Part shown: one piece after another, positions 1 through 5,625 of the stretch
Numbering within the stretch: position 1 is the stretch's first letter
Layout of the letters: the number at the start of each line of letters is the position of its first letter
Origin: Candidatus Woesearchaeota archaeon
GTDB taxonomy: Archaea > Nanobdellota > Nanobdellia > Woesearchaeales > GW2011-AR15
DNA length: 5,625 nt
Direction of reading: 5' to 3'
NCBI GenBank assembly: GCA_016934775.1
Contig: JAFGSP010000098.1
Location: forward strand, 1 to 5,625
Notes under the pieces: generated by a model
The model's database searches: none
What the model was told of the DNA's origin: nothing
The model's input: the letters and a program-made list of their open reading frames with translations, nothing else
Translations under genes and position numbers: made by a program

Positions 1-1
1 C

Positions 2-10
2 TTTTATATT
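2..10 (+). promoter_or_regulatory. TATA box for arvA
   Basis: The sequence TTTTATATT is centred about 27 bases ahead of position 33-35, the usual archaeal TATA-to-start spacing, and implies a leaderless mRNA for arvA. The purine-rich BRE that should precede it falls outside the window, so it cannot be checked. Confidence 0.55.
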
Positions 11-34
11 AACTTACAAATTAATTTATTCCAT

Positions 35-667
35 ATGGTGATGGAGTTTTTTAAGAAATTTGTTGATAAATTCTTTAACAGCCTGTTCAGGAGAAAGAAA
101 AAAGTAAAGTTAGGGCTCTATGGTCCTCCGAACGGCGGCAAGACTACTCTGGCCAACAGGATATGCCAGGACTGGCTTGGCGAGGATATGGGTTCTGTCT
201 CTAATATTGCTCACGAGACAAGGGAGATCCAGATTAAAGAGCAGATCACAATAAAGTCAAAAGGCAAAGAGCTTAACTTTAATCTTGTAGATACTCCAGG
301 TATTGCTACAAAGATTGATTATGAAGAATTTTTGAAATATATGGACGAGAAAACAGCCAAGTCAAGGGCAAAAGAGGCCACAAAAGGGGTCATTGATGCC
401 ATCAAATGGCTGGACGATATGGATACAGTCATCATAGTGCTTGATTCAACGAAAGATCCTTATACGCAGGTCAACATAACTATAATAGGGAATCTCCAGG
501 CAAGGAACATCCCTGTGCTCATAGCCGCAAATAAAGTAGACCTGAAAAAGTCAGATATAAAAAAGATAGAAGCAGCATTTCCTCAGTACAAGGTGATGGG
601 GATATCTGCGAAATACGGCAATAACATGGATGAGTTTTACGAAGAGCTGATCTCGTTAGCCGGATAA
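35..667 (+). CDS. arvA: Era-like small GTPase, OapA/ArvA family (archaeal vesicle-formation GTPase)
   Basis: This is a 210-residue small GTPase of the TRAFAC/Era-like class. All G motifs are visible: P-loop GPPNGGKT (30-37), the HETR switch-I segment with T62, DTPG (86-89), NKVD (166-169) and SAK (191-193). Around them are blocks that I recall from OapA/ArvA: KTTLANRI, TKIDYEEFL, VLDSTKDPYTQVN and AFPQ. In Haloferax the family member is needed for extracellular-vesicle production, and its gene lies with oapB and oapC, as here. The role in this organism is inferred from that. Residues 4-18 form a likely amphipathic helix with Phe/Val/Leu at i, i+1, i+4 spacing, followed by RRKKK, so the N-terminus may bind membrane. 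Starts are possible at 35 (ATG), 38 (GTG) and 41 (ATG). I chose 35 because a TATA box at 3-10 predicts a leaderless transcript beginning near 33; no Shine-Dalgarno site is visible. The next gene follows after 18 bases. Confidence 0.9.
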   Translation: MVMEFFKKFVDKFFNSLFRRKKKVKLGLYGPPNGGKTTLANRICQDWLGEDMGSVSNIAHETREIQIKEQITIKSKGKELNFNLVDTPGIATKIDYEEFLKYMDEKTAKSRAKEATKGVIDAIKWLDDMDTVIIVLDSTKDPYTQVNITIIGNLQARNIPVLIAANKVDLKKSDIKKIEAAFPQYKVMGISAKYGNNMDEFYEELISLAG

Positions 668-671
668 AAAA

Positions 672-676
672 GAGGT
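672..676 (+). promoter_or_regulatory. Shine-Dalgarno-like site for arvB
   Basis: GAGGT lies nine bases before the ATG at 686, inside the 18-base gap after the arvA stop codon. It matches the anti-SD core and supports both the chosen start and translation of arvB from a shared arvAB mRNA. Confidence 0.6.
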
Positions 677-685
677 AGTAGGAAG

Positions 686-1084
686 ATGTTAACATTACAA
701 TTCATTCCATATAGCAATATCGCCAGCCTGGATTCTGCTCAGAGGATAAAGACGCTTTTGGAGATAGTCAAGGACGAAAAGATAGTGCTGCTCGAGGGCA
801 GGCTCAGAGAGGAAGAAGAGGCTGAACTTATCAAGAAGACCATGGAGTCTATTGATGAGAAGTTCACAGGCATCGAGCTAGGTGTCATATATCCGGAAGG
901 CAAGGACACAAAGCTGCACAACAGGATAAGGCGGATGCTCATCAGGTTCCTGCTGGGAAACAGGAACGGTTTTACGATAATAGGGCCTGCAAACATAATA
1001 AAAGAGATAAAGAAAGACCCTGACAAGATACAGCTTTTCACAAAAGATGCTGCGGAAGCAAAGCCTAAAAAAAAGAAGAAATAA
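686..1084 (+). CDS. arvB: DUF2073 protein, OapB/ArvB family
   Basis: This 132-residue protein matches my recollection of the DUF2073 (OapB/ArvB) family, found next to the OapA/ArvA GTPase in many archaea. Recognisable blocks are the KIVLLEGRL segment (32-40), a Glu-rich helix EEEEAELIKKTM (42-53), EKFTGIEL (58-65) and the C-terminal FTIIGPANIIKEIKKDP block (96-112). No catalytic motif, signal peptide or membrane segment is visible. Its biochemical role is unknown, and acting as a partner or regulator of the GTPase is an inference from gene order. It ends in a lysine run (KPKKKKK, 126-132), which could bind acidic lipid or nucleic acid. The ATG start is supported by GAGGT at 672-676, nine bases upstream; this is the only clear Shine-Dalgarno-like site in the window and fits a second gene of an operon. 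A few unrelated short ORFs cross this region in other frames and were ignored. Confidence 0.85.
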   Translation: MLTLQFIPYSNIASLDSAQRIKTLLEIVKDEKIVLLEGRLREEEEAELIKKTMESIDEKFTGIELGVIYPEGKDTKLHNRIRRMLIRFLLGNRNGFTIIGPANIIKEIKKDPDKIQLFTKDAAEAKPKKKKK

Positions 1085-1102
1085 GGTTTTTGAAACTAAT
1101 AA

Positions 1103-1227
1103 TTGAGTGAGAACCTTGGGTTCTCACACTCTCCTACTCAAACACCCCTAACGGGATGGTGCGGAAGGGCTGAATTTGCTGTGCAAATTCAACTTTGCGT
1201 AAGCAAAGTCAACCCTTCTGCGTATGG
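1103..1227 (+). ncRNA. Highly structured intergenic element (hairpins plus three-way junction); possible ncRNA or palindromic repeat unit
   Basis: This element fills most of the gap between arvB and arvC. From left to right there are four structures. (1) A perfect 9-bp hairpin pairs 1107-1115 with 1119-1127 around a TTG loop, and TTGA at 1103-1106 can pair with TCAA at 1138-1141. (2) A weaker hairpin pairs CACCCC (1143-1148) with GG plus GGTG (1154-1161). (3) A 9-bp closing stem pairs 1161-1169 with 1213-1221, with one G-U pair. (4) That stem encloses two hairpins: 1171-1179 with 1183-1191 (9 bp) and 1192-1198 with 1203-1209 (7 bp, GTAA loop of the GNRA type). Together 3 and 4 make a compact three-way junction. 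The two inner hairpins share a TTTGC/GCAAA core. The folding potential is seen directly. Whether it is a transcribed ncRNA, an mRNA leader or processing structure, or a dispersed palindromic repeat cannot be told from one copy. I recognise no known RNA family. Confidence 0.45.
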
Positions 1228-1256
1228 AAAAAATAAAAAAATTGTTATAAAAGACT

Positions 1257-1643
1257 ATGCCACACCAATGCGTAAGATGCGGGACGTTCTATGAGGACGG
1301 CAGCAAGGAGATCCTGTCAGGCTGCACAAGATGCAAGGGCAGGCTGTTCTTCTTTGTGAAGCAGGCAAGGCTCGAGGAAATGCAGAATGCAGCCTACAAG
1401 TTGTCCAAGAAGGAGAAGGAGCAGATAGAGAAGGATGTTTTTGACCTTATCGGCGTATCAGGGGATACTGAAGAGCCGGTTGTTCTTGATTTTGAGTCTA
1501 TAAGGATACTCAAGCCTGGAAAATACGAGCTTGACCTTGTCAACCTGTTCAAAGACAGGCCGCTCATCTATAAATTGGATGAGGGCAAGTATATGATCGA
1601 TCTGCCTGAATCATTCAAGAAAGCGCTGGATGCGAAAAAGTAA
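1257..1643 (+). CDS. arvC: Zinc-ribbon protein, OapC/ArvC family
   Basis: This 128-residue protein has an N-terminal zinc ribbon with two CxxC knuckles: C5-x2-C8 (CVRCG) and C23-x2-C26 (CTRCKG). A probable helical or coiled segment follows (about 38-66, rich in Lys and Glu). A C-terminal conserved block then runs from about 77 to 118, containing FESIRILKPGKYEL and LVNLFKDRPLIYKL. This order and these blocks fit the OapC/ArvC family, the third member of the archaeal GTPase cluster. Function is unknown: the ribbon could bind nucleic acid or protein, and a role with ArvA and ArvB is inferred from neighbourhood. The ATG is chosen because the ribbon begins four residues after it. No Shine-Dalgarno site is present. 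The A-rich stretch 1228-1240 is about 22 bases upstream and could be a weak TATA element; otherwise the gene depends on read-through from arvAB across the folded element. Confidence 0.85.
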   Translation: MPHQCVRCGTFYEDGSKEILSGCTRCKGRLFFFVKQARLEEMQNAAYKLSKKEKEQIEKDVFDLIGVSGDTEEPVVLDFESIRILKPGKYELDLVNLFKDRPLIYKLDEGKYMIDLPESFKKALDAKK

Positions 1644-1665
1644 CTATTTCTAAGTAGTAAAAATA

Positions 1666-1679
1666 GAAAGATTTATATA
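1666..1679 (+). promoter_or_regulatory. BRE/TATA promoter for the 108-residue gene
   Basis: Purine-rich GAAAG (1666-1670) is followed by ATTTATATA (1671-1679), a strong archaeal BRE plus TATA pair. The TATA centre is about 26 bases ahead of the ATG at 1702, which predicts a leaderless transcript. This favours the ATG over the in-frame TTG codons at 1687, 1693 and 1696. Confidence 0.65.
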
Positions 1680-1701
1680 GTGCACTTTGTTCTTGTTGGA
1701 G

Positions 1702-2028
1702 ATGGCAAAGGCAGTTATTGTTGTTCATCTTGACTTAATTTATCAGTTATTTGAACAAAAAGGATTGTATGAAAGTGAATTAGTCGCAATTGAAGAGATA
1801 GTTCACCAAGCAATTGATGAAGGTGCTTATTATATCAGACTGTCTGACAAAACTGACCCAACAGAAGTTTATGAATTACCTGTTCCTGCAGAAGATCTTA
1901 ATTTGGAAATAATGGTCGTGGGAACAAAAAATTGTTCTAATCTTCATAGAATAGCTCTTGAGAGAGCTGGATATGAGAATGTTCAACTGAATAATGAAGG
2001 AATAATTGAACATTATCAGTGGAAATAA
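1702..2028 (+). CDS. Unrecognised 108-residue protein
   Basis: I do not recognise this protein. It is 108 residues, acidic and apparently soluble, with alternating strand and helix character. A hydrophobic N-terminal strand (AKAVIVVHLDLIY, 2-14) is followed by a helix (25-41) and an ALERAGYENVQL stretch (85-96) after the segment IMVVGTKNCSN (70-80), which holds the only cysteine (C78). That last pattern faintly recalls the region around the active cysteine in isochorismatase-like hydrolases. However, the protein is far too short for that family and the catalytic Asp/Lys pattern is not convincing, so this is only a thought. The gene has its own TATA box and is probably leaderless. Its GC content, hand-counted over 1741-1980, is about 34% against about 47% in arvC, with AGA, TTA and GAA codons favoured, unlike its neighbours. 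Its last 13 bases overlap the tail of the phosphorylase gene on the other strand. Confidence 0.7.
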   Translation: MAKAVIVVHLDLIYQLFEQKGLYESELVAIEEIVHQAIDEGAYYIRLSDKTDPTEVYELPVPAEDLNLEIMVVGTKNCSNLHRIALERAGYENVQLNNEGIIEHYQWK

Positions 2029-3743
2029 CTGTTCAGCACATATTGGTGCACCATCCTGTGCGTATTAAAGAAAGAGGCATTGAAAGCAATTGAATGCCTC
2101 ATTATTTCTGTCCATTTGTCCCAGTTGTCATAGAACATGGGCACAAGGACCTCTCCGAGCTTGAGATAGAGGTCTTCTGCATCCTGCTCATCTGAGATGA
2201 GCTCGTCTGAATTGCTGCCTTTTTTTGCTTTTCTGCCTATAGACCATCCTGTGACGTTCTCTACATGGCCCTCTATCCACCAGCCGTCCAGTATAGAAAA
2301 ATGAGGGACTCCGTTATGAGCTGCCTTCATTCCTGAAGTTCCAGATGCCTCTAACGGCCGCCTTGGCGTGTTCATCCATACATCCACACCAGATATGATA
2401 ATCTTTGCCATCTGCATGTCATAGTTCTCCAGGTAGACTACTTTGATCTTGCCGTCAAGCTCTTTTGATATGTCAAATATTCTTTTGATAAGGTCTTTTC
2501 CGCCGCCGTCTTTAGGATGGGCTTTTCCTGCCATCACTATCTGTATTTTGCCTATATTGTTATGTATCTCCAGCAGCTTGTTTATGTCATGGAAGATGAG
2601 GTCTGCCCTTTTGTAAGGAGTTGATCTCCTGGCAAACCCTAATGTCAATGTCTCATAGTTGAACCCTGCTTTTGTTATTGAGTTCACATAATCAACCATC
2701 TTTTTCTTTACAGCAAGGTGGGCATCCCATATCTCTTTTCTGGATATGCTGAGAGCATATCTGAGATTATAAGGGTCTTCTCTCCATCCCGGCATATGCG
2801 TGTCATACAGCTTCTTGAACTCATCAGAAGTCCATGTATTTGAGTGCACGCCGTTTGTTATAGAGCTTATTGCGTATCCCGGAAACATTGATTTAGATAC
2901 TTCAGTATGCTTCTGCGCAACCCCGTTTATGTATTCTGAGTTGCTTAACGCCAATAGAGTCATGTTGAGCTTGTCATCAAAAAAGAAATCCTTGAGGAAT
3001 TCCGGGTCTATGAAATTTCCCAGTATCTGGTTGACATCATCCTTGTGGAACTGGTCATGGCCTGCAGGCACAGGAGTATGCGTTGTGAACACGCACTTGT
3101 CTTTGACAGCCTGGACATCATATTTCTTGTAAGGGTCCTGTTCGCCTTCTGTGTCTGTCTCTCTCAGCAGTTCAAGAGTCAAAAAAGCAGAATGCCCCTC
3201 GTTCATATGGTATTTTCTTATTTTCCTGTAGCCAAGGGCATCTATCATACGGACTCCGCCGATTCCCAGGATAGCCTCCTGCTTTATCCTGTACCTGGAG
3301 TCTCCTCCGTAAAGGTGATCCGTTAATCTTTGGTCTTCAGGATTGTTTTCAGGGAGATTAGTATCAAGGAAATATACAGGAACTTCAAATCCTTTTATTC
3401 CTTTTACTTTATACTCCCATGCTTGGACAACAACATCCCTCCCTTCGAGATTTATCACTATTTTTTCAGGCATTAGCTTCATCAGTTTTTCAGGGTGCCA
3501 TTCAAGGTATTGCTCAGTCTGCTGGCCTGATCTGAGCTGCTGCTCAAAATAGCCTTTTCTGCTTACTAGAGTAATGGCCACTACAGGAACTATCAGGTCT
3601 GCAAAAGTCTTAATAGTGTCGCCTGCAAGCACTCCCAGGCCGCCTGAATAGGTATGTATTTTCTCGTCCAGGCCGATCTCCATAGAAAAATACAAGATAG
3701 ATCTTATGCTCTTGTCTTCCTGCTTCTCAAGATAGTGCTTCAT
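2016..3743 (-). CDS. glgP: Alpha-glucan (glycogen/maltodextrin) phosphorylase, GT35 family
   Basis: This is a 575-residue PLP-dependent glucan phosphorylase, releasing glucose-1-phosphate from alpha-1,4-glucan ends with phosphate in the cytoplasm. Visible motifs (numbering from the ATG) are YSGGLGVLAGD (32-42), HMNEGHSAF (179-187), TTHTPVPAGHD (220-230) with the active-site His222, and the phosphate-site RxxxxK pair R373/K378 in RRSTPYKR. The PLP loop EASGTSGMK has the Schiff-base lysine at K473. Length and motifs fit the short phosphorylases of archaea and thermophiles; the N-terminal DUF3417 region of the longer thermophile enzymes is absent, as are the long mammalian-type extensions. A TTG codon at 3761 would add six residues. 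I chose the ATG at 3743 because the TATA box at 3763-3773 sits about 26 bases upstream, predicting a leaderless mRNA. The gene lies downstream of the ATPase on the same strand but appears to be transcribed separately. Confidence 0.93.
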   Translation of the reverse strand: MKHYLEKQEDKSIRSILYFSMEIGLDEKIHTYSGGLGVLAGDTIKTFADLIVPVVAITLVSRKGYFEQQLRSGQQTEQYLEWHPEKLMKLMPEKIVINLEGRDVVVQAWEYKVKGIKGFEVPVYFLDTNLPENNPEDQRLTDHLYGGDSRYRIKQEAILGIGGVRMIDALGYRKIRKYHMNEGHSAFLTLELLRETDTEGEQDPYKKYDVQAVKDKCVFTTHTPVPAGHDQFHKDDVNQILGNFIDPEFLKDFFFDDKLNMTLLALSNSEYINGVAQKHTEVSKSMFPGYAISSITNGVHSNTWTSDEFKKLYDTHMPGWREDPYNLRYALSISRKEIWDAHLAVKKKMVDYVNSITKAGFNYETLTLGFARRSTPYKRADLIFHDINKLLEIHNNIGKIQIVMAGKAHPKDGGGKDLIKRIFDISKELDGKIKVVYLENYDMQMAKIIISGVDVWMNTPRRPLEASGTSGMKAAHNGVPHFSILDGWWIEGHVENVTGWSIGRKAKKGSNSDELISDEQDAEDLYLKLGEVLVPMFYDNWDKWTEIMRHSIAFNASFFNTHRMVHQYVLNSYFH

Positions 3744-3762
3744 AAGATTAACTTTGCACAAC

Positions 3763-3773
3763 TACTTATTAAA
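3763..3773 (-). promoter_or_regulatory. TATA box for the phosphorylase gene
   Basis: Read on the minus strand this is TTTAATAAGTA, centred about 26 bases ahead of the ATG at 3743. The spacing suits a leaderless archaeal transcript and decides the start against the upstream TTG at 3761. Confidence 0.5.
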
Positions 3774-3781
3774 TGTTGTGT

Positions 3782-3796
3782 GAAAAAATAAAAAAG
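3782..3796 (-). terminator. Oligo-T terminator after the P-type ATPase
   Basis: Seven bases past the ATPase stop codon the minus strand reads a run of six T, an A and six more T. Archaeal RNA polymerase terminates at such T runs without needing a hairpin. It lies between the ATPase stop and the phosphorylase TATA box, which supports separate transcription of the two genes. Confidence 0.55.
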
Positions 3797-3802
3797 TTAA
3801 TT

Positions 3803-5625
3803 TTAATCCCCGCTCAATCCAAGCGCTGGCAGGAGCTTGTTCACTATCATACTTAGGACAAGCATGCTAACTGCTACAACTACAAGGAATCCCCAGTCTG
3901 CAAGGCTGAGCACAGCTGTCTTGAAGACATTAGGAAGGAATGTGTAAGCAGGCACATATATCGCCAGCAGCTGCAATGCAATTGAAGATATTATAGCAAG
4001 TATAAGCGCCATGTTTGAGAACAATCCAAGCTTATATTCGCTTCTTATTATGTATATCCTGACAAACTGCAGTATCACTAGAGTCGTGAAGGCCATTGTC
4101 TGGGCGTGCATATCGCTCACATAAGCTATGTTCATGAAATACCAGAACACAAACAGGGTGGCGAATGCAATTAATATGCCTGTGAAGAACACCTTTGCTC
4201 CGAATGCCTTTGTCAGGATGCCTTCCTGAGTATTCCTTGGCTTTCTCTTCATAATATCAACAGAGCTTGGATCCACTCCAAGAGCGACTGCGGGCAGGCC
4301 GTCTGTTATCAGGTTCATCCACAATATCTGGACAGGTATAAGCGGAAGAAGGGGGTTGCCCTCTGATGAAATATAACCGAACACATTGGCAAGTATAGTC
4401 GCTAAAAACAATACCAGGACTTCCCCCAAATTGCTTGAAAGGAGATACTGCATGAATTTCTTGATATTGTCATATATGCCTCGGCCTTCTTCTACAGCGC
4501 CTACTATACTGGCAAAATTATCATCAGTCAATATCATATCAGAGGCCTCTTTTGCCACATCAGTACCTGTTATTCCCATAGAGATTCCGATATCAGATGC
4601 TTTCAGGGCAGGAGCATCATTCACACCGTCTCCTGTCATTGCCACGATATGGCCTTTTTTCTTCAATGCATCGACTATCTGCATCTTGTGCTCTGGATTT
4701 ACCCTGGCATATATGCCGATGTTCTCAACGTCTTTGTCAAGATCTATTTTCTCAAGATCTTCTCCTGTCACGGCCTTGCCTTCAATACCTAATTCACGGG
4801 CAATGGCGACAGCAGTCCCCCTGTAATCTCCTGTTATCATAACAACCTTGATCCCGGCAGTCCTGCACTTGGCGATGGCATCTTTGACTTCCTGCCTTGG
4901 CGGGTCTATCATGCCCTGAAGCCCTACAAAGACAAGATTTTTCTCATAGCTTTTTTCAGAATCGTTTTTCTTTAGTTCTTTGTATGCAAAGCCCAGCACT
5001 CTTAATGCCTGGCCTGAAAAATCCTCGTTTGTTTTCAATATCTTGTTTTTCAGGGCAGTATCAAGTTTCTTGACTTTCCCCTTTAGGATAATCTTATCGC
5101 ATGATCTCAATATGACGTCAGGGGCGCCTTTTACATAGGCAATTTTTTTACCAGACATCTTGTGAACAGTAGTCATCCTTTTTCTTGTGGAGTCAAACAA
5201 TATCTCATCAATCCTTGGGTTTTCTTCTCTTATCTTGAGATGGTTGAATCCTGCTTTTTCTCCTGATACTATAAGAGAACCTTCAGTAGGATCTCCAATT
5301 ATCTTAAAGCCGGAACCCTCTTCTTTCTCAAGCTTTGCGTCATTGTTCAGCACGCCTATCTTTAATAAGAGATCAAGGTCATCAGGATGCTCTGAGAAAT
5401 CGCCTTCCGGCTCGTATCCTGAGCCAGATACATCTATTACCGTATTATCTACAAAAACCTTTTTTACTGTCATCTCATTCTTTGTCAGAGTTCCTGTCTT
5501 ATCGCTGCATATTACAGTTGTGCCTCCTAATGTCTCTACAGAAGGCAGCTTCCTTATGAGAGCATTCCTTTTTATCATCCTCTGGACTCCCAGCGCCAGT
5601 GAGATAGTCACAACAGCAGGCAGGC
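3803..5625 (-). CDS. P-type IIA cation-transporting ATPase (Ca2+-type), C-terminal part; 5' end outside window
   Basis: About 606 residues are visible, reading in frame from the right edge as LPAVVTISLALG, the end of the M4 ion-site segment. The GTG at 5611 is therefore an internal valine, not a start, and the N-terminal actuator domain and M1-M4 lie beyond the edge. Seen (numbered from that valine): phosphorylation site DKTGTLT with D37, nucleotide-site KGAPD (161-165), DPPR (236-239), hinge TGDGVNDAP (326-334), and six C-terminal membrane segments with no extra domain. In M5, SSNLGEVLV keeps N394 and E397; in M6, WMNLITDGLP keeps N433, T436 and D437. These match the SERCA calcium ligands N768, E771, N796, T799 and D800. 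In M8 a Gln (Q515) seems to stand where SERCA has E908. The role is probably ATP-driven Ca2+ (or related cation) export across the cell membrane; Na+ or Mn2+ cannot be excluded. Termination is at the T-run just downstream. Confidence 0.92.
   Translation of the reverse strand, partial: LPAVVTISLALGVQRMIKRNALIRKLPSVETLGGTTVICSDKTGTLTKNEMTVKKVFVDNTVIDVSGSGYEPEGDFSEHPDDLDLLLKIGVLNNDAKLEKEEGSGFKIIGDPTEGSLIVSGEKAGFNHLKIREENPRIDEILFDSTRKRMTTVHKMSGKKIAYVKGAPDVILRSCDKIILKGKVKKLDTALKNKILKTNEDFSGQALRVLGFAYKELKKNDSEKSYEKNLVFVGLQGMIDPPRQEVKDAIAKCRTAGIKVVMITGDYRGTAVAIARELGIEGKAVTGEDLEKIDLDKDVENIGIYARVNPEHKMQIVDALKKKGHIVAMTGDGVNDAPALKASDIGISMGITGTDVAKEASDMILTDDNFASIVGAVEEGRGIYDNIKKFMQYLLSSNLGEVLVLFLATILANVFGYISSEGNPLLPLIPVQILWMNLITDGLPAVALGVDPSSVDIMKRKPRNTQEGILTKAFGAKVFFTGILIAFATLFVFWYFMNIAYVSDMHAQTMAFTTLVILQFVRIYIIRSEYKLGLFSNMALILAIISSIALQLLAIYVPAYTFLPNVFKTAVLSLADWGFLVVVAVSMLVLSMIVNKLLPALGLSGD

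Noticed and set aside
739..1041. A 100-codon minus-strand reading frame inside arvB
   Set aside because: Its Ser/Leu-rich translation is the antisense shadow of the Lys/Glu-rich arvB gene, which has clear family motifs and a ribosome binding site.
1245..1252. TTATAAAA as a TATA box for arvC
   Set aside because: It ends only four bases before the arvC ATG, so a transcript from it would begin inside the zinc-ribbon coding region, with no usable start codon nearby.
1103..1294. A 63-codon reading frame starting at TTG and running into arvC
   Set aside because: It starts at a non-ATG codon, lies almost entirely on the folded intergenic element, overlaps the well-supported arvC start in another frame and shows no protein-like pattern.
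2044..2053. Perfect 10-base palindrome TGGTGCACCA as an operator site
   Set aside because: It lies in the phosphorylase C-terminal coding region, has no partner copy near any promoter here, and a 10-base palindrome is expected by chance at this scale.
5609..5611. GTG at 5611 as the start of the P-type ATPase
   Set aside because: The frame stays open to the window edge and upstream codons read LPAV, continuing the conserved GLPAV-type M4 motif. The valine is internal and the gene is cut by the window.

Overview
The window looks archaeal. It carries the three-protein set of an Era-like GTPase, a DUF2073 protein and a four-cysteine zinc-ribbon protein. This set is known from archaea as OapA/OapB/OapC and is also called ArvA/ArvB/ArvC, after the GTPase linked to extracellular-vesicle formation in Haloferax. 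The control signals are archaeal too: AT-rich TATA boxes lie about 26 bases ahead of start codons that lack Shine-Dalgarno sites, while the one clear operon-internal gene has a Shine-Dalgarno-like GAGGT. Lysine-rich proteins, moderate base composition and small genes would suit a DPANN-type archaeon (for example the Woesearchaeota/Pacearchaeota group), but that placement is inference; no rRNA or marker gene is present.

Layout. Plus strand, 35-1643: arvA (GTPase) and arvB (DUF2073) lie 18 bases apart. A 172-base gap follows, holding a strongly folded element of about 125 bases (1103-1227), and then arvC (zinc ribbon). Plus strand, 1702-2028: a small unrecognised gene with its own TATA box and clearly lower GC than its neighbours. 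It ends in a 13-base tail-to-tail overlap with the next gene. Minus strand, 3743-2016: an alpha-glucan (glycogen/maltodextrin) phosphorylase of the short archaeal/thermophile type, with its own TATA box. Minus strand, from beyond the right edge to 3803: the C-terminal two thirds or so of a P-type IIA cation (Ca2+-type) ATPase, followed by an oligo-T terminator.

Function. The left part is probably a membrane-remodelling/vesiculation locus: a GTPase with a cationic amphipathic N-terminus, plus two small partners. The right part is housekeeping: phosphorolysis of storage or imported glucan to glucose-1-phosphate, and cation export by a pump. Nothing in the sequence ties the two halves together. 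The points most worth attention are the folded element splitting arvAB from arvC, the predicted membrane-binding helix of the GTPase, and the compositionally foreign 108-residue gene.
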